Positions 37,416 through 46,004 are shown, counted from the first letter of the stretch. The stretch is 64,000 nt of DNA from an uncultured Lachnospiraceae bacterium (GCA_947631685.1 CANRMI010000001.1:333204-397203); one strand, 5' to 3'. Program-made: numbers and translations. The notes: a model not told the origin generated them from the sequence alone.

Positions 37416-38519
37416 ATGTTTAAACATTACCGGCTGCGGGATTACGATTTTAAATTAGTACTCATGGTGCTGGCCGCTTCCGTGATCGGCATCATGGCTG
37501 TGGGAAGTGCCATGGAGTCCCTTCAGGCAAGACAGTTTGCCGGGGTGCTCCTGGGCATGTTCCTGATGGTCTTTATTTCCTTTATCGATTATAATATTGT
37601 GTTAAAGCTGTATTGGCTGATATACGTAGGAAATCTGATCCTGCTGGCGGCGGTCGCTTTGATGGGAGACGACAGCGGCGGTGCCCAGAGATGGCTGCAG
37701 CTGGGGAGCTTTCGGTTTCAGCCGTCTGAAATCGCGAAAATCCTATTGATTTTATTCTTTGCACAGTTTATCATGAAACATAGGGAGAAGCTGAATACGT
37801 TTCAATATATCATGCTGTGCATAGGGTTTGTAGCGATACCGTGGGGGTTGATCTACGCACAGCCCGATATGTCCACAAGCGTCATCGTGCTTTTGATATT
37901 CTGCACGGTGATGTTTATAGGCGGACTGAGCTACAAGATCATTCTGGGGATTCTGGCGGTGGTAATTCCGGCGTTTTTGATATTGCTCAGTCTGGTATTG
38001 CAGCCCGACTTGGAGATCATTGAACAGTATCAGCAGAACCGTATTCTGGCATTTATCAATCCTGAGCAGTACGCGACGAAGGAAGCTTACCAACAGCTCA
38101 ATTCCGTTACGGCTATTGGTTCAGGACAGCTGGACGGCAAGGGATATAAGAACAATGAGATAAGTTCCGTCAAAAACGGCGACTATATCTCCCAGCTGCA
38201 GACGGACTTTATCTTTGCCGTAATCGGAGAGGAATTTGGGTTTAAGGGAAGCTGTGTGACGGTGATCCTGCTTATGCTGATAGCCATAGAATGCTTTTCT
38301 GTGGCCGGAAGGGCCCGAGATACGGCGGGGGCGATCATAGCCGGCGGCATGGGAGGACTCATAGCCTTTCAAAGTTTTATCAATATTGGGGTGGCTACCT
38401 TTATCCTGCCGAATACCGGATTGCCGCTTCCCTTTATCAGCTATGGCTTGACCTCGCTGGTCAGTCTCTATATTGGAATGGGATTTGTGTTAAATGTCAG
38501 ATTGCAGTGCAGACATTAA
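37416..38519 (+). CDS. rodA: SEDS glycosyltransferase RodA (FtsW/RodA/SpoVE family)
   Basis: RodA polymerises lipid II into glycan strands in the elongasome. The 367-residue protein has about ten membrane segments and the SEDS signatures WLQLGSFRFQPSEIAKI near residue 93, AQPDMSTSVIVL near 148, and IGVATFILPNTGLPLPFISYGLTS near 327-350. The call as RodA, not FtsW or SpoVE, comes from its place after minE in an operon with mreBCD and PBP2. Confidence 0.93.
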   Translation: MFKHYRLRDYDFKLVLMVLAASVIGIMAVGSAMESLQARQFAGVLLGMFLMVFISFIDYNIVLKLYWLIYVGNLILLAAVALMGDDSGGAQRWLQLGSFRFQPSEIAKILLILFFAQFIMKHREKLNTFQYIMLCIGFVAIPWGLIYAQPDMSTSVIVLLIFCTVMFIGGLSYKIILGILAVVIPAFLILLSLVLQPDLEIIEQYQQNRILAFINPEQYATKEAYQQLNSVTAIGSGQLDGKGYKNNEISSVKNGDYISQLQTDFIFAVIGEEFGFKGSCVTVILLMLIAIECFSVAGRARDTAGAIIAGGMGGLIAFQSFINIGVATFILPNTGLPLPFISYGLTSLVSLYIGMGFVLNVRLQCRH

Positions 38520-38555
38520 AATGGGGTTTACATCAAAGCTTAAGGAGAAGGTTGT

Positions 38556-38951
38556 ATGGACATTGCGCTGATCGCACACGATGCAAAGAAAAAACTGATG
38601 CAGAATTTCTGTATCGCTTATCACGGTATTTTAAGCAAGCATGAGCTGTTTGCCACGGGGACTACGGGACGGCTGATCGAAGAGGTGACCAATTTAAATA
38701 TCCACAAATATCTGGCCGGCCACTTAGGAGGAGAACAGCAGATAGGAGCCCAGCTGGAGCAGAATCAGATCGATCTGGTGATCTTTCTGCGGGATCCCCT
38801 CACCCCCAGTTCCCATGAGCCTCAGGGGGACAATATCATGAGGCTTTGCGATACTTATAACATACCATTTGCGACGAATCTGGCTTCTGCGGAACTGTTG
38901 ATCAAGGCGTTGGACAGAGGAGAGTTAGAGTGGCGTGAAATGTACAAATAG
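38556..38951 (+). CDS. mgsA: Methylglyoxal synthase
   Basis: MgsA converts dihydroxyacetone phosphate to methylglyoxal and phosphate, a bypass of lower glycolysis under phosphate limitation. The 131-residue protein matches its family along its length: ALIAHDAKKKLM (4-15), the phosphate-binding ATGTTGRLIEEV (33-44) and GGEQQIGAQ (58-66), then FLRDPLTPSSHEPQ with the catalytic aspartate near 80. It overlaps the carboxypeptidase gene by 17 bases, an unusual pairing of carbon metabolism with wall genes. Confidence 0.97.
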   Translation: MDIALIAHDAKKKLMQNFCIAYHGILSKHELFATGTTGRLIEEVTNLNIHKYLAGHLGGEQQIGAQLEQNQIDLVIFLRDPLTPSSHEPQGDNIMRLCDTYNIPFATNLASAELLIKALDRGELEWREMYK

Positions 38952-39924
38952 GACAAAAGTATTCCGTTTGGGAGCGGCATTGCTTTTACTGTGCGTCTTT
39001 TGCGGATGTGGAAGCGTCAGCTATGCCTTTCCCTATGATGCGGATTATCAGGTGAGCAGCTATCAGGTGGTCAACACCGTCAACGCTGCCAGGGCCGTAC
39101 CCTTTGCCGATGATCTGTGTATCGTGACGGGAGACGTAACGGACGATGAGAACGTGGATATGTCAAACGCGGAAGCGGCGCTTCTCTGCGATCTGAATAA
39201 CCAGGAGGTGCTGTATGCCAAGAACGCTTATGAAAGGCTGCATCCGGCGTCCCTGACCAAGATCATGACTGCGCTGGTGGCGTTGAAATACGGTTCCATG
39301 GATCAGGTGCTCACCGCTACCAATTCCGTGATCATCACGGAGCCGGGGGCCCAGCTGTGCGGGCTCAAGCCAGGAGACAGCATGACGCTTTCCCAGGCAC
39401 TGAATGTATTGCTCATGTATTCGGCCAATGACGCGGCCATGCTGATCGCGGAGGGCGTAGGCGGCGGAAGCGTGGAACACTTCATCGATCTGATGAATCA
39501 GGAGGCAGTGGCTATCGGCGCAACCAATACTCATTTTGCCAATCCCCATGGCCTGACGCAGGACGAGCATTACACCACAGCCTACGATCTGTATCTGATG
39601 TTCAACGAGGCTGTTAAGTACGAAACATTCCGAGAGATCATCCATATGACCTCTTATACCACCAACTATACAGGCGCGAACGGCGGAAGTATTCCTTTGT
39701 CTTTCCATACTTTAAATCAGTATCTGAACGGCAACTGCGAACCGCCGGAGAATGTGACGATAGTAGGCGGAAAAACAGGCACCACCAACGCGGCGGGAAG
39801 CTGTCTGATCCTGCTTTCCAGGGATACGGCGGGCAATCCCTATATTTCCGTGATCTTAAAGGCCGTGACCAGGCAGGATCTGTATACGCAGATGACGGAC
39901 CTGCTGGAGGAAATCGGGAAATAA
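38935..39924 (+). CDS. D-alanyl-D-alanine carboxypeptidase (low-molecular-weight PBP, DacF-like)
   Basis: This 329-residue enzyme trims the terminal D-Ala from peptidoglycan stem peptides. It has a signal sequence (about 10-29), then S106-L-T-K109 as the catalytic SxxK, S163-A-N165 and K280-T-G282, the three PBP motifs of the peptidase S11 family. It ends near the KTG box without the C-terminal beta domain and amphipathic anchor usual in DacA, so it is of the shorter type. The start is a GTG (38935) inside the end of mgsA. A near-consensus promoter for the next gene begins three bases after its stop. Confidence 0.92.
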   Translation: MKCTNRTKVFRLGAALLLLCVFCGCGSVSYAFPYDADYQVSSYQVVNTVNAARAVPFADDLCIVTGDVTDDENVDMSNAEAALLCDLNNQEVLYAKNAYERLHPASLTKIMTALVALKYGSMDQVLTATNSVIITEPGAQLCGLKPGDSMTLSQALNVLLMYSANDAAMLIAEGVGGGSVEHFIDLMNQEAVAIGATNTHFANPHGLTQDEHYTTAYDLYLMFNEAVKYETFREIIHMTSYTTNYTGANGGSIPLSFHTLNQYLNGNCEPPENVTIVGGKTGTTNAAGSCLILLSRDTAGNPYISVILKAVTRQDLYTQMTDLLEEIGK

Positions 39925-39927
39925 TAG

Positions 39928-39956
39928 TTGTTTTTTACGGCCGGTTATTTTATAAT
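39928..39956 (+). promoter_or_regulatory. Probable sigma-A promoter for the orphan P-loop gene
   Basis: TTGTTT at 39928-39933 and TATAAT at 39951-39956 are 17 bases apart, directly after the carboxypeptidase gene. The spacing and -10 fit a vegetative promoter. The downstream gene starts 61 bases after the -10 box. Confidence 0.7.
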
Positions 39957-40017
39957 AAAAGCAGGAGTTTATTATTTCAGGAATACATATCATAACTTAC
40001 ATTAGGAGGGTTTACCG

Positions 40018-40437
40018 ATGGTTCAATTAATCGTAGGCAGGAAGGGCAAAGGCAAGACGAAACACTTATTGGACAGAGTGAATGAACAGATAAAGGAAGT
40101 AAACGGAAACATCGTTTATCTGGACAAAAGTACCAAGCATATGTATGAGCTGAATAACAAGGTAAGGCTGATCGATGTAAGCGATTTTATGCTGGAGGAT
40201 CATGAGGCGTTTCTGGGTTTTGTGTGCGGTATCATTTCTCAGGATCATGATCTGCAGCAGATGTATTTTGACAGTTTCTTAAAAATAGCGCACCTGGAAG
40301 ATCAGGACATCAGCGATTCCGTGGAGAAGTTAGAGAAGATCAGCCAGAAATTCGGAGTGGATTTTGTGCTGAGTGTTTCTCAGGACGAAAGCGATCTGGC
40401 GGAAGCCTTAAAGGAAAAGATCATCATTTCTTTATAA
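40018..40437 (+). CDS. Small P-loop protein of unknown function
   Basis: This 139-residue cytoplasmic protein opens with a Walker-A-like GRKGKGKTK (residues 7-15) and has a possible Walker-B-like strand KFGVDFVLSVSQDE near residues 119-129. The centre (about 60-110) is acidic and helical, from DVSDFMLEDHEAFLGFV on. I do not recognise a named family; similar proteins exist in Lachnospiraceae and are sometimes misnamed PilT-like. It has its own promoter and a strong AGGAGGG ribosome binding site and stands between wall genes and a HlyD/YggS/SepF group. Nucleotide binding is inferred. Confidence 0.75.
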   Translation: MVQLIVGRKGKGKTKHLLDRVNEQIKEVNGNIVYLDKSTKHMYELNNKVRLIDVSDFMLEDHEAFLGFVCGIISQDHDLQQMYFDSFLKIAHLEDQDISDSVEKLEKISQKFGVDFVLSVSQDESDLAEALKEKIIISL

Positions 40438-40465
40438 TACATAGCTGGATAGAACAGACAATCTG

Positions 40466-40489
40466 GGACCACCGGTTTTCCGGTGGTTC
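40466..40489 (+). terminator. GC-rich hairpin after the P-loop gene (possible terminator)
   Basis: ACCACCGG (40468-40475) and CCGGTGGT (40480-40487) form a stem with a four-base T loop, extended by a G-T and a G-C pair. The tail TCTGTAATG is not a clear T-run, so termination may be weak or the structure may affect the nearby ribosome binding site of the next gene. Confidence 0.5.
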
Positions 40490-40510
40490 TGTAATGTAAG
40501 GAGACCGGCC

Positions 40511-41914
40511 TTGGCAGAGAGCGGAAATAATAAAGTCACAAAGATCAAAAAATACCGAAAGCCACTCAATCTGAACGTGGGCATGGTGATTTTTGCGGTC
40601 ATTTTTATTTATGTCTGCATCTGCATCGGCATGTACTTTAAGGACAATAATATCAAACCCTATGAGGTCAGGGAGGGATCTCTTTCCACCGACAATCTAT
40701 ATACGGGCATCATACTGCGGGAGGAAAACATCGTGACTGCCGCGGCGGCAGGGTACGTCAATTATTACGCCAGAGAGGGGCAGAGGGTGGCCGTTGGCAA
40801 TCTGGTGTATACCGTGGATGAAACGGGAAGGCTTTCCGATTATATCAACAGCGAGGAGCTGGGAGAAAATGCCCTGACGGATGCGGATCTGTACGCGCTC
40901 AAAGGGGAGATCGTGGACTTTGTACATGAATTTTCCACGGACGATTTCTCGGCCGCGTATGATTTTAAATACAGTGCCAAGGGTACGGTGCTGAAGCTGG
41001 CAAATGCTTCCCTTATGGAAAATATCTCGACTTTAAACGGCAGTGAATTTGGGGGCGGCGTCAATCTGGCCTACGCGCCCTACACCGGTATTGTGATGTA
41101 CTGGCTGGACGGCTACGAGGAACTGACGCCGGAGAATATCACTTTGGGAATGTTTGATGACGACGACTACGAAAAGACACAGCTGATCGGCAGCGAGCTG
41201 GTTGCCCAGGGGGATCCTGTCTACAAGATCTGCGATAAGGAAGAATGGTCCGTGGTAATACCGGTGGATGAAAGCAGAGCCGCCGAGCTGGAGGAGGAAG
41301 GCACCATAAAAGTACGCTTTATGCGCAACCAGGAGGAATCCTGGGGAACGGTGACAATCCTGCGCAACGGGAAGGATACCTTTGCCCAGCTTACTTTCAA
41401 TAATTCCATGGTGACCTTTACGGATGACCGGTTTATCGAACTGGAACTGCTTTTGCACGAAGAGACCGGTCTGAAGATTCCTAACAGTTCCATTGTAGAG
41501 AGGGAATTTTTCCTGATCCCGGAAGCCTATATTACCCAGGGCGGCGACAGCAGTTCCTATGGCGTTTTAAGAGAGGTAGTACTGGAGAATGGTACCCGTT
41601 CCACGGAATATGTGGAAGTCGGTATCTACAGTCTGGTGGACGGGGAATATTATGTGGACGCGGACGCGCTGCGCAGCGGGGACCATTTGTTTAAGCCGGA
41701 TTCCTCGGAAGATTATACGGTCAGCAAGCGGGCCACTCTGATCGGTGTGTACAATATGAACAAGGGCTATGCTGATTTTCGGCAGATAGAGATTCTATAT
41801 CAGAATGAAGAATATGCCATAGTGAGGTCCAACACCGCCTATGGACTAAATGTATACGACTTGATCGTACAGGACGCGTCCAGCGTTACGGTGGATCAGT
41901 TTATCTATGAATGA
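40511..41914 (+). CDS. HlyD-like membrane-anchored adaptor protein
   Basis: The 467-residue protein begins at TTG (40511) after TAAGGAGA. It has a basic cytoplasmic tail, one membrane helix (about 24-43), and a long outside part. The stretch TGIILREENIVTAAAAGYVNYYAREGQRVAVGNLVYTVDETG (about 65-110) resembles the lipoyl/biotinyl-like half of HlyD/MFP adaptors; the remaining part contains a helical region (about 115-170) and beta-rich domains. No export ATPase or outer channel lies nearby. It overlaps yggS by eight bases, so it sits in one transcript with the yggS-sepF division genes. Such proteins occur at the same place in other Clostridia; the role is not known. Confidence 0.78.
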   Translation: MAESGNNKVTKIKKYRKPLNLNVGMVIFAVIFIYVCICIGMYFKDNNIKPYEVREGSLSTDNLYTGIILREENIVTAAAAGYVNYYAREGQRVAVGNLVYTVDETGRLSDYINSEELGENALTDADLYALKGEIVDFVHEFSTDDFSAAYDFKYSAKGTVLKLANASLMENISTLNGSEFGGGVNLAYAPYTGIVMYWLDGYEELTPENITLGMFDDDDYEKTQLIGSELVAQGDPVYKICDKEEWSVVIPVDESRAAELEEEGTIKVRFMRNQEESWGTVTILRNGKDTFAQLTFNNSMVTFTDDRFIELELLLHEETGLKIPNSSIVEREFFLIPEAYITQGGDSSSYGVLREVVLENGTRSTEYVEVGIYSLVDGEYYVDADALRSGDHLFKPDSSEDYTVSKRATLIGVYNMNKGYADFRQIEILYQNEEYAIVRSNTAYGLNVYDLIVQDASSVTVDQFIYE

Positions 41915-42614
41915 GGTGCCGGATTTGATACAGGAAAATCTGAAAAGCGTACAGGAGCATATGGAGAACGCCTGCAGGAGGGCGCGGCGTGAGCCAAGGG
42001 AAGTGACGCTGATAGCCGTCAGCAAGACCAAGCCTATAGAAATGCTGAAAGAAGCCTATGAGACCGGCTGCAGGGACTTTGGAGAAAACAAGGTCCAGGA
42101 GCTGGTGGACAAGTACGAGGTGATGCCAAAGGACATACGCTGGCACATGATCGGGCATCTGCAGCGCAACAAAGTGAAATATCTGGTGGGAAAGGTATAT
42201 CTGATCCACAGCGTGGATTCTTTTCGGCTGGCAGAGGAGATCAGCAGGGAGGCAGTCAAAAAAGGAGTGGACGTCAACGTCTTGGTGGAGGTCAATGTGG
42301 CCGGCGAGGAGAGCAAGTTCGGAACCACCTGCGAAGAAACTCTGGATCTGGTGCGAAAAATTGCCGGATTACCGCGTGTTTTTGTCAAAGGATTGATGAC
42401 AATAGCACCATATGTAGAAAATTCTGAAGAAAACAGACAATATTTTGTGAATTTACGCAAATTATCTGTTGACATAAAGAAGCAAAACATTGATAATGTT
42501 AGTATGGAAGTTCTTTCAATGGGAATGACCGGCGATTATGAGGTCGCGGTGGAGGAGGGTGCCACTTATATACGAGTGGGGACCGGAATTTTTGGAGAGA
42601 GAACTTATCTGTAG
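41907..42614 (+). CDS. yggS: YggS-family PLP homeostasis protein (PLPBP, YlmE)
   Basis: YggS/PLPBP is a PLP-binding protein of the alanine-racemase-like fold that controls PLP and amino-acid homeostasis without known catalysis. The 235-residue protein has the PLP lysine in LIAVSKTKP near residue 38, HMIGHLQRNKVKYL near 81 and DNVSMEVLSMGMTGDYE near 195-211. The ATG at 41907 overlaps the previous gene; a TTG at 41925 with GAGGTG upstream is an alternative start. In Firmicutes yggS (ylmE) lies beside sepF (ylmF), as here. Confidence 0.95.
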   Translation: MNEVPDLIQENLKSVQEHMENACRRARREPREVTLIAVSKTKPIEMLKEAYETGCRDFGENKVQELVDKYEVMPKDIRWHMIGHLQRNKVKYLVGKVYLIHSVDSFRLAEEISREAVKKGVDVNVLVEVNVAGEESKFGTTCEETLDLVRKIAGLPRVFVKGLMTIAPYVENSEENRQYFVNLRKLSVDIKKQNIDNVSMEVLSMGMTGDYEVAVEEGATYIRVGTGIFGERTYL

Positions 42615-42653
42615 TATATAGTACTGTAGTACATAGAACTGTAGAACAGCAGT
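42609..42653 (+). repeat. Three 15-bp tandem repeats between yggS and sepF
   Basis: Three successive 15-bp units read CTGTAGTATATAGTA, CTGTAGTACATAGAA and CTGTAGAACAGCAGT. The first overlaps the yggS stop codon. The units share CTGTAG and keep exact 15-bp spacing; the third is diverged. They lie 49 bases before the sepF start. Confidence 0.75.
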
Positions 42654-42701
42654 GCCGCCGTATATGACCGGCATAGAAATCCAATAAGGAGAGAGTGCAA
42701 T

Positions 42702-43211
42702 ATGGGAGTTATGGACAAGTTTCTGAATTATATGAAACTGAACGATGAGGATGAGTACGAAAGCGACGACGATTATTGGGACGATGATGATTACGCAGAG
42801 ACTTCTCAGGGAAAGAAAAACGCTAAAGAAAGCGACAGGGATGACAGAGCTGCCAGAAAGCCTGCGGCTAAAGTGACACCTATGCCCAAGGGCAACACCC
42901 GGAAAGTGCAGGGCGGCAGCGGTATGAATGTCTGCGTGATCAAACCCACTTCCGTGGAGGATGCAAAAGAGATTATCCTGACGCTGCTGTCCAATCAGAC
43001 AGTAGTATTGAATCTGGAGGGTCTGCAAGAGAATTTGGCGCAGAGGATCATCGACATTACTGCCGGTTCCTGCTTCGCGATCAACGGAAACCTTCAGAAG
43101 ATTTCTCAACATATCATTATCATTACGCCGGCTACGGTAGACCTTTCGGGAGATTTTCAGGAAATTTTAAACGGCGGCTCTTTTGATGTTCCCATTAACA
43201 ATGGGCGTTAA
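42702..43211 (+). CDS. sepF: Cell division protein SepF
   Basis: SepF anchors and bundles FtsZ at the Gram-positive division site. The 169-residue protein begins with the amphipathic membrane-binding helix GVMDKFLNYMKLN (2-14), continues with an acidic then basic disordered linker (about 15-75) and ends with the globular domain (about 75-160), which holds VIKPTSVEDAKEIILTLLSNQTVVLNL and the conserved RIIDITAGSCFAINGNLQKIS. A good AAGGAGAGAG site precedes the ATG. It follows yggS, the classical arrangement. Confidence 0.95.
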   Translation: MGVMDKFLNYMKLNDEDEYESDDDYWDDDDYAETSQGKKNAKESDRDDRAARKPAAKVTPMPKGNTRKVQGGSGMNVCVIKPTSVEDAKEIILTLLSNQTVVLNLEGLQENLAQRIIDITAGSCFAINGNLQKISQHIIIITPATVDLSGDFQEILNGGSFDVPINNGR

Positions 43212-43258
43212 GCTGCCTCTGCAGCATACAATATTTAATCGGATATAAGGACAGGATA

Positions 43259-43286
43259 AAAAGGACAGAGCAAAATCTGTCCTTTT
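43259..43286 (+). terminator. Rho-independent terminator after sepF
   Basis: AAAAGGACAGA (43259-43269) pairs with TCTGTCCTTTT (43276-43286) around the loop GCAAAA. The stem is symmetrical and ends in a T-run, so it could work in either direction. It separates sepF from aroB. Confidence 0.8.
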
Positions 43287-43304
43287 AAAACAGGAAGGAG
43301 CCCC

Positions 43305-44423
43305 ATGGAAACCGAAACCAATAGACTGCAGATCATGTATGATAAGAAACCTTCTTATGAGATCGTATTTGAAGCCTCCTTTGAGAAACTGGCTAAGGAG
43401 CTGGAACTCTTTGAAACCGGCGGCAAAAATCTCTGTGTCGTGACAGACTCCAATGTGGAAAAGCTCTATGGAGAAGAGATTTTACAAGTCATCCGTCCCT
43501 GCTGCAGGAAAGCGGTGCTCTATGCGCTGCCGGCGGGGGAAGAGAATAAAAATCTGGACAATATCAAAAAAGTCTACGAGTTTCTTATCAAGGAGGGCTT
43601 TACAAGAAAGGATATGCTCCTTGCTCTGGGGGGCGGCGTGGTCGGAGATATGACCGGCTTTATCGCGGCCACCTATTTAAGGGGCGTGGACTTCGTACAG
43701 ATTCCTACCACGCTGCTGGCGCAGGCGGACAGCTCTATCGGGGGCAAGACCGGCGTGGATTTTGACGGTTACAAGAATATGGTCGGGGCTTTTAAGATGC
43801 CTAAGTTAGTCTATATGAACGTGTCGGTATTAAAGACTTTGGATGAAAGGCAGTTTTTTTCCGGTTTCGCGGAGATCATGAAGCACGGTCTTATCAAGGA
43901 CGAAGCATATTATCTCTGGCTTCTGGATAAGATGTATGAGATCTGCGACAGGGATACGGAAGTACTGCTGGAGATGATACAGCGAAGCTGTGCCATTAAA
44001 AAGCAGGTGGTGGAGAAGGATCCTCTGGAAAAGGGGGACAGGGCGCTGCTGAACTTCGGCCATACTGTGGGCCATGCTATTGAAAAAGCCAGAAATTTTA
44101 CCCTGTACCACGGAGAATGCGTGACTCTGGGTATGGTGGCAGCCGCTTATATTTCTTATAAGCGGGGGATGCTGAGTATGGAAGAATACTACGAGATCCG
44201 GGATATGTTTGTACCCTTTAACCTGCCCATCAGCGTGGAGGACATTGTGCCGGAAGAGATCACCCGCCTGACTCGCTCTGACAAGAAGGCAGAAGCGGGC
44301 CGGATCCGTTTTGTCCTGTTGAAAAAGATCGGAAAAGCGGTCATAGACACCACTGTGACGGAAGAGGAGATCACGGAGGCCGTAAAGGAAATCTATTTTA
44401 GTGAAGAGGATGCCCATGAGTAA
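43305..44423 (+). CDS. aroB: 3-dehydroquinate synthase
   Basis: AroB converts DAHP to 3-dehydroquinate in the shikimate pathway using NAD and a divalent metal. The 372-residue protein has the nucleotide-binding ALGGGVVGDMTGFIAATYLRG near residue 107, PTTLLAQADSSIGGKTGVDF near 132 and the metal-binding NFGHTVGHAIE near 248-258. GGAAGGAG lies 6 bases before the ATG. It stands alone from other aromatic genes and overlaps lspA by eight bases. Confidence 0.97.
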   Translation: METETNRLQIMYDKKPSYEIVFEASFEKLAKELELFETGGKNLCVVTDSNVEKLYGEEILQVIRPCCRKAVLYALPAGEENKNLDNIKKVYEFLIKEGFTRKDMLLALGGGVVGDMTGFIAATYLRGVDFVQIPTTLLAQADSSIGGKTGVDFDGYKNMVGAFKMPKLVYMNVSVLKTLDERQFFSGFAEIMKHGLIKDEAYYLWLLDKMYEICDRDTEVLLEMIQRSCAIKKQVVEKDPLEKGDRALLNFGHTVGHAIEKARNFTLYHGECVTLGMVAAAYISYKRGMLSMEEYYEIRDMFVPFNLPISVEDIVPEEITRLTRSDKKAEAGRIRFVLLKKIGKAVIDTTVTEEEITEAVKEIYFSEEDAHE

Positions 44424-44982
44424 GGAACAGGAGAAAAAGGAAAACTTTTTTGTAAAATATAAAAATAAACTGAGGTGGCTGGGAATCTTCGCCCTCTGTA
44501 TGCTGTGTGCCCTGGGGTTGGACCAGTGGAGCAAGCAGGCGGCTATTGACCATCTTACGAACGCGGAAGCCTATCCGCTGATAAACGGCGTGCTGGAGTT
44601 TGATCTGTACTCCAATACCGGAATCGCATGGAGTATGTTGGATGGCCAGAAATTTTTTATCCTTTTTACGGGGCTGATCTTTCTGGCGCTGATCTTGTTT
44701 GTCATCTGCAGACTGCCTGAAAATCCCCGCTTCCGTATGCTGTATATCTTGGGGGGCCTCCTGACAGGCGGCGCCCTGGGAAATATGATCGATCGTATCA
44801 GGCTGGGCTATGTGGTGGATTTTATATCCTTTGTGCTGATACATTTCCCGATCTTTAATGTGGCTGATATGTGCATCGTGGTTTCGGTCTTTCTTCTGGC
44901 CATTCTGTTTTTGTTTTATTATAAAGAAGAAGACTTTGCCTTTTTAAATTTTAAACCCAGAAAATTCCGTGAAATAAAGTAA
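44416..44982 (+). CDS. lspA: Lipoprotein signal peptidase (signal peptidase II)
   Basis: LspA removes the signal peptide of diacylated prelipoproteins after Lgt has acted. The 188-residue protein has about four membrane helices and the family motifs DQWSKQAA near residue 36, NTGIAWS near 69, the catalytic aspartates in GNMIDRIRLGYVVDF near 116-130 and FNVADMCIVVS near 146-156. The start is ATG 44416 with GAAGAGG seven bases upstream; GTG 44401 and ATG 44410 are possible. The first 15 residues are charged (SKEQEKKE), an N-terminal extension. Confidence 0.95.
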   Translation: MSKEQEKKENFFVKYKNKLRWLGIFALCMLCALGLDQWSKQAAIDHLTNAEAYPLINGVLEFDLYSNTGIAWSMLDGQKFFILFTGLIFLALILFVICRLPENPRFRMLYILGGLLTGGALGNMIDRIRLGYVVDFISFVLIHFPIFNVADMCIVVSVFLLAILFLFYYKEEDFAFLNFKPRKFREIK

Positions 44983-44988
44983 GAGACA

Positions 44989-45897
44989 ATGGATGAGTTT
45001 CGATTTCAGATAACGGAAGAGCAGGAAGACGAGAGGATCGATAAGTGCATGAGTATGCTGATCGATTCCCTGTCCCGCTCCTACATTCAAAAACTGATAA
45101 AGGAAGAGGCCGTTACGGTAAACGGAAGCCCCGTCAAGGGCAGTTACAGGGTAAAGACTGACGACGAGGTGGCCTTTTGTCTGCCCAAAGCTGTGGAGCC
45201 GGCCATAGAAGCCGAAAACATTCCCCTGGATATCCTCTATGAGGACAGGGATATTGTGGTAGTCAACAAACCCAAGGGCATGGTGGTACATCCGGCGGCC
45301 GGACATTACAGCGGGACGCTGGTGAACGCGCTGTTATACCACTGTGGCAGCGAACTGTCTGGTATCAACGGCTGTATGCGTCCCGGTATCGTACACAGGA
45401 TCGACAAAGACACCACAGGTTCCCTGCTGGTATGCAAGAATGACGCCGCCCACAGGGCTGTGGCAGCGCAGCTCAAGGAGCATTCCATTCACAGAAAATA
45501 TCTGGCGATCTGCCATGGCAGCCTGAAGGAAGAGGAAGGCTGCGTGGACAAGCCCATTGGGAGGCATCCTGTGGACAGAAAGAAAATGGCGGTAACGCCC
45601 AATGGCAGGACAGCGGTAACTCATTATAGGGTATTGCGGCGCTTTGCAGGGTATACCTACCTGGAATGTGTGCTGGAAACGGGCAGAACCCACCAGATCC
45701 GTGTCCACATGGCCTCTATCGGACATCCTATCTTGGGGGACGAGGTCTATTCCTCTCTTTCCTCCCCTTATAAGCTGAAGGGGCAGACGCTCCATGCATG
45801 GACGTTAGGGTTTGTGCATCCCACGACGGGAAAGTACATGGAAATAGAGGCGCCCATACCGGACTATTTCGAGCGTCTGCTGCATGTGCTCCCATAA
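44989..45897 (+). CDS. RluD-family RNA pseudouridine synthase
   Basis: This 302-residue enzyme isomerises uridine to pseudouridine in large-subunit rRNA. It has an S4 RNA-binding domain (about 12-75, RIDKCMSMLIDSLSRSYIQ) followed by the RluA/RluD catalytic domain with the aspartate motif HRIDKDTTGSLL near residue 140. In Bacillus the gene next to lspA is ylyB, of the same type. The specific uridine target cannot be read from sequence. lspA stops six bases before it. Confidence 0.94.
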   Translation: MDEFRFQITEEQEDERIDKCMSMLIDSLSRSYIQKLIKEEAVTVNGSPVKGSYRVKTDDEVAFCLPKAVEPAIEAENIPLDILYEDRDIVVVNKPKGMVVHPAAGHYSGTLVNALLYHCGSELSGINGCMRPGIVHRIDKDTTGSLLVCKNDAAHRAVAAQLKEHSIHRKYLAICHGSLKEEEGCVDKPIGRHPVDRKKMAVTPNGRTAVTHYRVLRRFAGYTYLECVLETGRTHQIRVHMASIGHPILGDEVYSSLSSPYKLKGQTLHAWTLGFVHPTTGKYMEIEAPIPDYFERLLHVLP

Positions 45898-45936
45898 ACA
45901 AAATTGTGAAAATTGACTAAAATGTTCAAATAATAC

Positions 45937-45965
45937 TGGAAATTTGCCGTCAGATTGTATATAAT
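45937..45965 (+). promoter_or_regulatory. Probable promoter for the cytidylate-kinase-like gene
   Basis: TATAAT at 45960-45965 has TGGAAA at 45937-45942 as -35, 17 bases apart. The surrounding stretch is AT-rich and has no gene. The -35 is only fair. Confidence 0.5.
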
Positions 45966-46004
45966 ATACCATAGAATGATTTTATGGAAAGGCAGGGACG
46001 GATT

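Noticed and set aside
40466..40489. Hairpin before the HlyD-like gene as a strong terminator
   Set aside because: The stem is good but the T-run is missing, so it is listed only as a possible terminator.
42600..42660. The repeats before sepF as a hairpin terminator of yggS
   Set aside because: The units are direct repeats; the inverted pairings possible among them are short and AT-rich with no T-run.
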